Shown: positions 62,601 to 64,000 of the stretch, piece after piece | Layout of the letters: the number at the start of each line of letters is the position of its first letter | How positions within the stretch are numbered: position 1 is the first letter of the stretch | Assembly (NCBI GenBank): GCA_009391225.1 | Contig: VEXC01000001.1 | Location: 1 to 64,000, forward strand | Direction: 5' to 3' | Source: SAR202 cluster bacterium AC-647-N09_OGT_505m | GTDB taxonomy: Bacteria > Chloroflexota > Dehalococcoidia > UBA2985 | DNA length: 64,000 nt | Notes under the pieces: model-generated | What the model was told of the DNA's origin: nothing | What the model saw: only the letters and a program-made list of their open reading frames with translations | Database searches by the model: none | Made by a program: the position numbers and the translations under genes

Positions 62601-63330
62601 CTGCCGTGCTCTGTGGTATGGAGGCCACGGTATCAGCTAGATCGCCGGTGGAGGGAAGATCAGCAGGTGCACCGACTGTTGCCGTTGTGAGGAGTGGTAA
62701 GGAATTGGAAAGAGCCGTGAGAGACGGCAGGGGGTCAGGCGCGTTCGGGTCTACCTCAGTCAGTGCAGGAATATCGAAAGCGTCAGTCAGCGTTGGCAGA
62801 GTATCCGGAAGACCTGCTGCCAGCGTTGGTGCTGAGAGCTGTGGGATATTGAACTCAGCGACTGTATTGGGAATCAAACTGAACACAGGCGCAGGAGATT
62901 TGAAGACCGGAGGGTCCCATGTAACATCATATTGGATGCTGGAAGATGCGACCAAGCCCTTGTACCCGAATGCTTGCCCACCATAACCGGCAACTGCTTC
63001 TATGTTATTCCATGAAACGACTACATCAAGATTATTGGCAGGGTATGAGTATGAACCCACGGCAGCTGGTAGAACCTGCGACGCAGATTGTATTCCACTG
63101 ATGTTAAGGGTGACCGAGTTGAGATTCTTGGTTTCGTCCTCGCTGAAAGTCACGTATCCCGTGAACTCGACGGGTTCACCTAACAGATAGCTGCTCTTGT
63201 CTACACTGAGAGACGTAGTAACGCCCAGCGCGGATCCCGGAATCAGCAGTAGCAACACTGCTACCAAACCAGTGACCAAGAAGATAGAAGCTCGCCGACT
63301 TAAGTTCTTAACATTTCCGGTCAAATTCAT
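56611..63330 (-). CDS. Giant secreted beta-propeller/adhesion-type protein (2239 aa)
   Basis: A 2239-residue exported protein. The signal peptide is NLSRRASIFLVTGLVAVLLL to PGSALG. An Ig-like domain follows (SSYLLGEPVEFTGYVTFSED), then a linker, then from about residue 250 to 1470 a long series of propeller-like blades repeating the theme GMTYDS..LYVLVN and MKLDTSGN. Afterwards come a (LPSTLPGT)n spacer, a MAM/jelly-roll-like domain (about 1530-1760) with the Cys-rich loop GGCPPYCGNQQPCPPNCGG, Ig-like repeats (TPPKITMNALTSPTNAATAA) and a C-terminal module containing PDWNLVSLPLMP and GRGYWFKMDP. No anchor at the C-terminus. It is first in an operon; the next gene starts 5-77 bp later. Possibly a surface layer or large adhesin; function not known. 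Confidence 0.8.
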   Translation of the reverse strand: MNLTGNVKNLSRRASIFLVTGLVAVLLLLIPGSALGVTTSLSVDKSSYLLGEPVEFTGYVTFSEDETKNLNSVTLNISGIQSASQVLPAAVGSYSYPANNLDVVVSWNNIEAVAGYGGQAFGYKGLVASSSIQYDVTWDPPVFKSPAPVFSLIPNTVAEFNIPQLSAPTLAAGLPDTLPTLTDAFDIPALTEVDPNAPDPLPSLTALSNSLPLLTTATVGAPADLPSTGDLADTVASIPQSTADLISGVAEMPSSTAWLTGLGKVEGLETDGTYIYVLTDAGGSSVDTISKYDSSGDLVTAFGTSGVASVVTQLGNEVQEAEGIAYAGGALYVSHNQSTIDDETPGERYLLQFNKTTGAAATRCGWLNFNGPWDQKLESLTGNGGDLIYAQSTTSDQRMYVYDVSNNCSKQDDRQPNYSTPHALGYKSDLVYAVSEAGAITTATSGSFQDENTSVGTVTGFTSAAPGGFLIDSNGVMYIANNATAGSTDGVVKKTQPSSTISTTPKGMTYDSTNENLYVLVNGNGGTNDWLLKLTTAGVLVNSYDTGVTSGEGLAFLGGKVYVTYEDNNSNSKMKAFDPSAGTFGSEISIQTQWGNAGFEGFTSDGSTLFLYPGSANNFRTIDTNGDEDEDGACQPHNCDNLQNGATAAAYRSADSSYFLAKTKNIYVISELNGDSTQEGVSYTTLTYNSSNLKIKGMTFVGDVLYIADDGADQILKASIPTGETTSPRALTNDGTFLWAITNGIAGTDTLLKLNASTGAKITGYALARDDAEGLAYHNSALWVLYNTSSGACKVQSIDPSNGAAIGSLVSLGSQNHCDGFGGLSSDGTNLWVYKKSGDSATSYATDGTKDVEKGSAEFSSGAHAVAYRSSSGGQLWFAKGAKIDAFTQGSYSLEQVSGMAQTNLTVDNGTTSGSLSAKGMTWIGSTLYVVDDTTDTIYKTSAPAGSNSVLGMASDGTYLYALLNNSPTDSIMKLDTSGNKVTAWATSGVASTSQSGAVSITVMGSNIWVGEFTQDMGPAKWKLNAYAVTDGSANTGANFEYNNVPYGNSQPKGLSNDGTYLYLGDTGGGEVYKFDTSSGDTVGNQIQLDGMSNTGINGLVVRSTDPKIVAVQGSKLRTYGIDGSTSGYDSFTLDIGGFNGLASIGQVLYLAESANNTVKKAAIPLPTTVISKQPKGMTDDGSDIYVVVEASPRDYIMKVDTSGDLVTSFGTDGSVAGPVDDIGGIDFFDDSLYVVAMVQSSGGGCCGGNQSRGTVYELNKDTGAEVSSFQLPLPCDMGSPCYGDVSALTNDGTNLIVGTQSDSAVTFSVDPENSGSITSLHQNCCPEAMKSMDSALYANGSLYAVQNNKFVKFSVSNNNNELTAGSTDMLVGIGDVQGMAYIGTTIYLASYTGEGVKGSTLPENIPELTIVGSYTAAMEVETQESGEGGTLPSTLPGTLPSTLPGTIETVTSTAASFSFAKTGSTALVVTAPASGFSVYDANLVITGTLSDPAVDTVSVGVDLPFTSLFSDGGEDAGSAAKFTTKSGLWNIACKATVSGSKNSNGDCGWYYGNTSSMNYDTGQNAGALEIGAPISVISDDITFKFNTWWDTEPGADYDQKLVQVAVETTAGGGEYGAWKTIAAILGPYDIDMQSGQPWDVPNNLKNLPIQWKSVPQANMQAVGGGCPPYCGNQQPCPPNCGGDPYGAQSQTQGQAIFDPVVIDLSAFKQVAGGTFDGKSIKIRFYFDTTDAFVNNMEGWYIDDITIGGAGFLGTTAAVTPVTDAAVKATGVYGTFSTVFALAEGSNTVTVQALNPYNTNLTSSTAVTGFLDTTPPKITMNALTSPTNAATAAVGGNIADVNFQELTITQTTTLGTKTIVTVKTIPDDGTFSKVAGLVEGTNTFTATAKDGAGLTAAASVSITLDTVGPVLTVNTPSYPIGATSARQGEPVIFSVDASATGAIVDRVEILFPHSSGGGNSTARFKTASQIPDAIKDLWDVSGEFILASNIPDSASPGTYSLTINAYDSAGNVTTDTVVADVVASLEGYNINLMPDWNLVSLPLMPTASDMATMTAGVTGIQSVWYYDAGKTLAAGETAADKWLVYTPSTADVDTLTTLETGRGYWFKMDPTVFTLSSPLAPGLPHTPQAIKLTYTGQFVEPGTLPPSYNVVAGWNAVGFHSENELPVTTALQSLESPQRIWGSLLQYNNRIVFTIADTPGEDPTFEILLGAFQRLLSTDNMTPGYGYWIFMVDEGVITP

Positions 63331-63397
63331 ACCAACCTCTTGTTATTCTTTAATCTGCCCACTAACTCGGAATACGAGCAGGGTACAACCGGTGGGA

Positions 63398-63441
63398 AAT
63401 GTAACACACATGCCTTTTACAGTCAAGACTAATCCTAGTCT
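63398..63441 (-). promoter_or_regulatory. Promoter with palindromic operator upstream of the giant-protein operon
   Basis: On the minus strand TTGACT (63426-63421), a 17-bp spacer and TACATT (63403-63398) form a sigma70-like promoter about 68 bp before ATG 63330. Directly upstream, overlapping the -35 by one base, is the palindrome AGACTA-GGAT-TAGTCT (63441-63426). Its position suits an activator, or a repressor. Confidence 0.6.
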
Positions 63442-64000
63442 CTCACAAGGCATAATTAGGTTGAAATGACCTCCTTTGAACAAGGCACATTGGTGCCATT
63501 GGAGGGAGGTACTGCGGTGTGGGGGTGCTCGGAGGAAGCACTCCAGAAGCGGCCATAGCCCTACTGAAGAACGACAGCGACACCATATTCTGGACATCCT
63601 AGGCGATTCCATGTTTCTTCCGACGACCAAGTAGATCTGGGTAGACACAATAGCAAATTGATCGAGTAGTTGATGGAAACTGTCTGAGAACTAGGTGAAC
63701 TTCGCCGTCATGAGCGTGATGAAGGGACCCTGCCTGATTCCCATGGCAGGGCAGTAGGACCGGCATCAGCCTAGCGCTGAATACACCATCTCGTGATTCA
63801 ACTCGACCCGAACCATCTATATTTGTATACAGATGTGAGTTGTCTCTGGGGGCTCCTTAGCGTAGTGAAGAGGCTACCGAAGGTTACCTATAGATACCTA
63901 TTGATATATGGCCCGCAAGCATGAGATGACTGCCTCCCAGGTCTTGTAGTCAGGCTTGCCATGCTGGGACGAGTGGGCTACTATTATTATGTTGCTAGAA
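63442..64000. other. Intergenic/window edge
   Basis: No supported gene. A plus-strand frame near 63505-63600 reads IGAIGGRYCGVGVLGGSTPEAAIALLKN and then stops; it may be debris of a decayed gene, but it has no start and no clear match. Confidence 0.35.

Noticed and set aside
1..64000. CRISPR arrays, rRNA genes, complete insertion sequences or a replication origin
   Set aside because: No regularly spaced repeats, rRNA-like stretches, transposase motifs or DnaA-box clusters were recognised in the window.

Overview
The window looks like a chromosomal segment of a free-living, heterotrophic Chloroflexota bacterium, most likely a SAR202-type Dehalococcoidia lineage. This is inferred from gene content: many paralogous MFS carriers beginning near a YGWW motif, enoyl-CoA hydratases, MaoC dehydratases, CaiB/BaiF CoA-transferase debris, Gfo/Idh/MocA dehydrogenases, DUF805 and DUF2203 proteins, F420-type nitroreductase, and lipoproteins with Pro/Thr-rich stalks. 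No 16S rRNA or universal marker is present, so taxonomy is not proven. Genes are loosely packed, with many intergenic gaps of 300-1000 bp that hold a dispersed repeat family and decaying genes.

Region by region. 0-11 kb: homocysteine S-methyltransferase, a DUF805 and a DUF393 protein, a frameshifted tyrosine recombinase next to a tRNA 3' half, an autoregulated-looking membrane protein/HTH pair, an FN3 lipoprotein, enoyl-CoA hydratase, YgjP-type metallopeptidase, alpha/beta hydrolase, aldo/keto reductase and two CoA-transferase remnants. 11-25 kb: MFS carrier, TatD nuclease, dUTPase, an oxidoreductase, two EamA exporters, LysE and lyase remnants, enoyl-CoA hydratase, class IV aminotransferase, then a cluster of MFS, MoaD-like and two MaoC-type dehydratases. 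25-41 kb: three more MFS carriers, an F420-type nitroreductase, DUF805 proteins, a lipoprotein peroxiredoxin with an in-frame UGA and a SECIS-like hairpin (a likely selenoprotein), another oxidoreductase, a GT39 glycosyltransferase, DUF2203, SEC-C, a Cas4-like Fe-S nuclease and an FMN reductase.

42-48.5 kb is a compact one-direction cluster: YeeE/YedE transporter, TusA carrier, lipoprotein beta-propeller, tandem rhodanese, an anchored coiled-coil protein, a di-heme oxidoreductase and a second TusA. It is preceded by a terminator hairpin that ends 13 bp before the first start codon. I read it as a sulfur (or selenium) uptake and handling system with an envelope redox branch. 48.5-52.4 kb has an MFS exporter, an integrase remnant abutting tRNA-Arg(TCG), and a UMF1-type carrier. 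52.9-63.3 kb is a two-gene operon for giant secreted proteins: 2239 aa (beta-propeller, Ig-like and adhesion-type modules) and about 1200 aa (PKD, Pro-rich stalk, six CARDB-like repeats, C-terminal membrane anchor).

The most notable signals are the putative selenocysteine peroxiredoxin, the sulfur/selenium-type cluster with its attenuator-like leader, the stand-alone Cas4-like nuclease, three tRNA 3' fragments marking past integrations, and a dispersed intergenic repeat whose TTATAAT core often lies just upstream of a gene.
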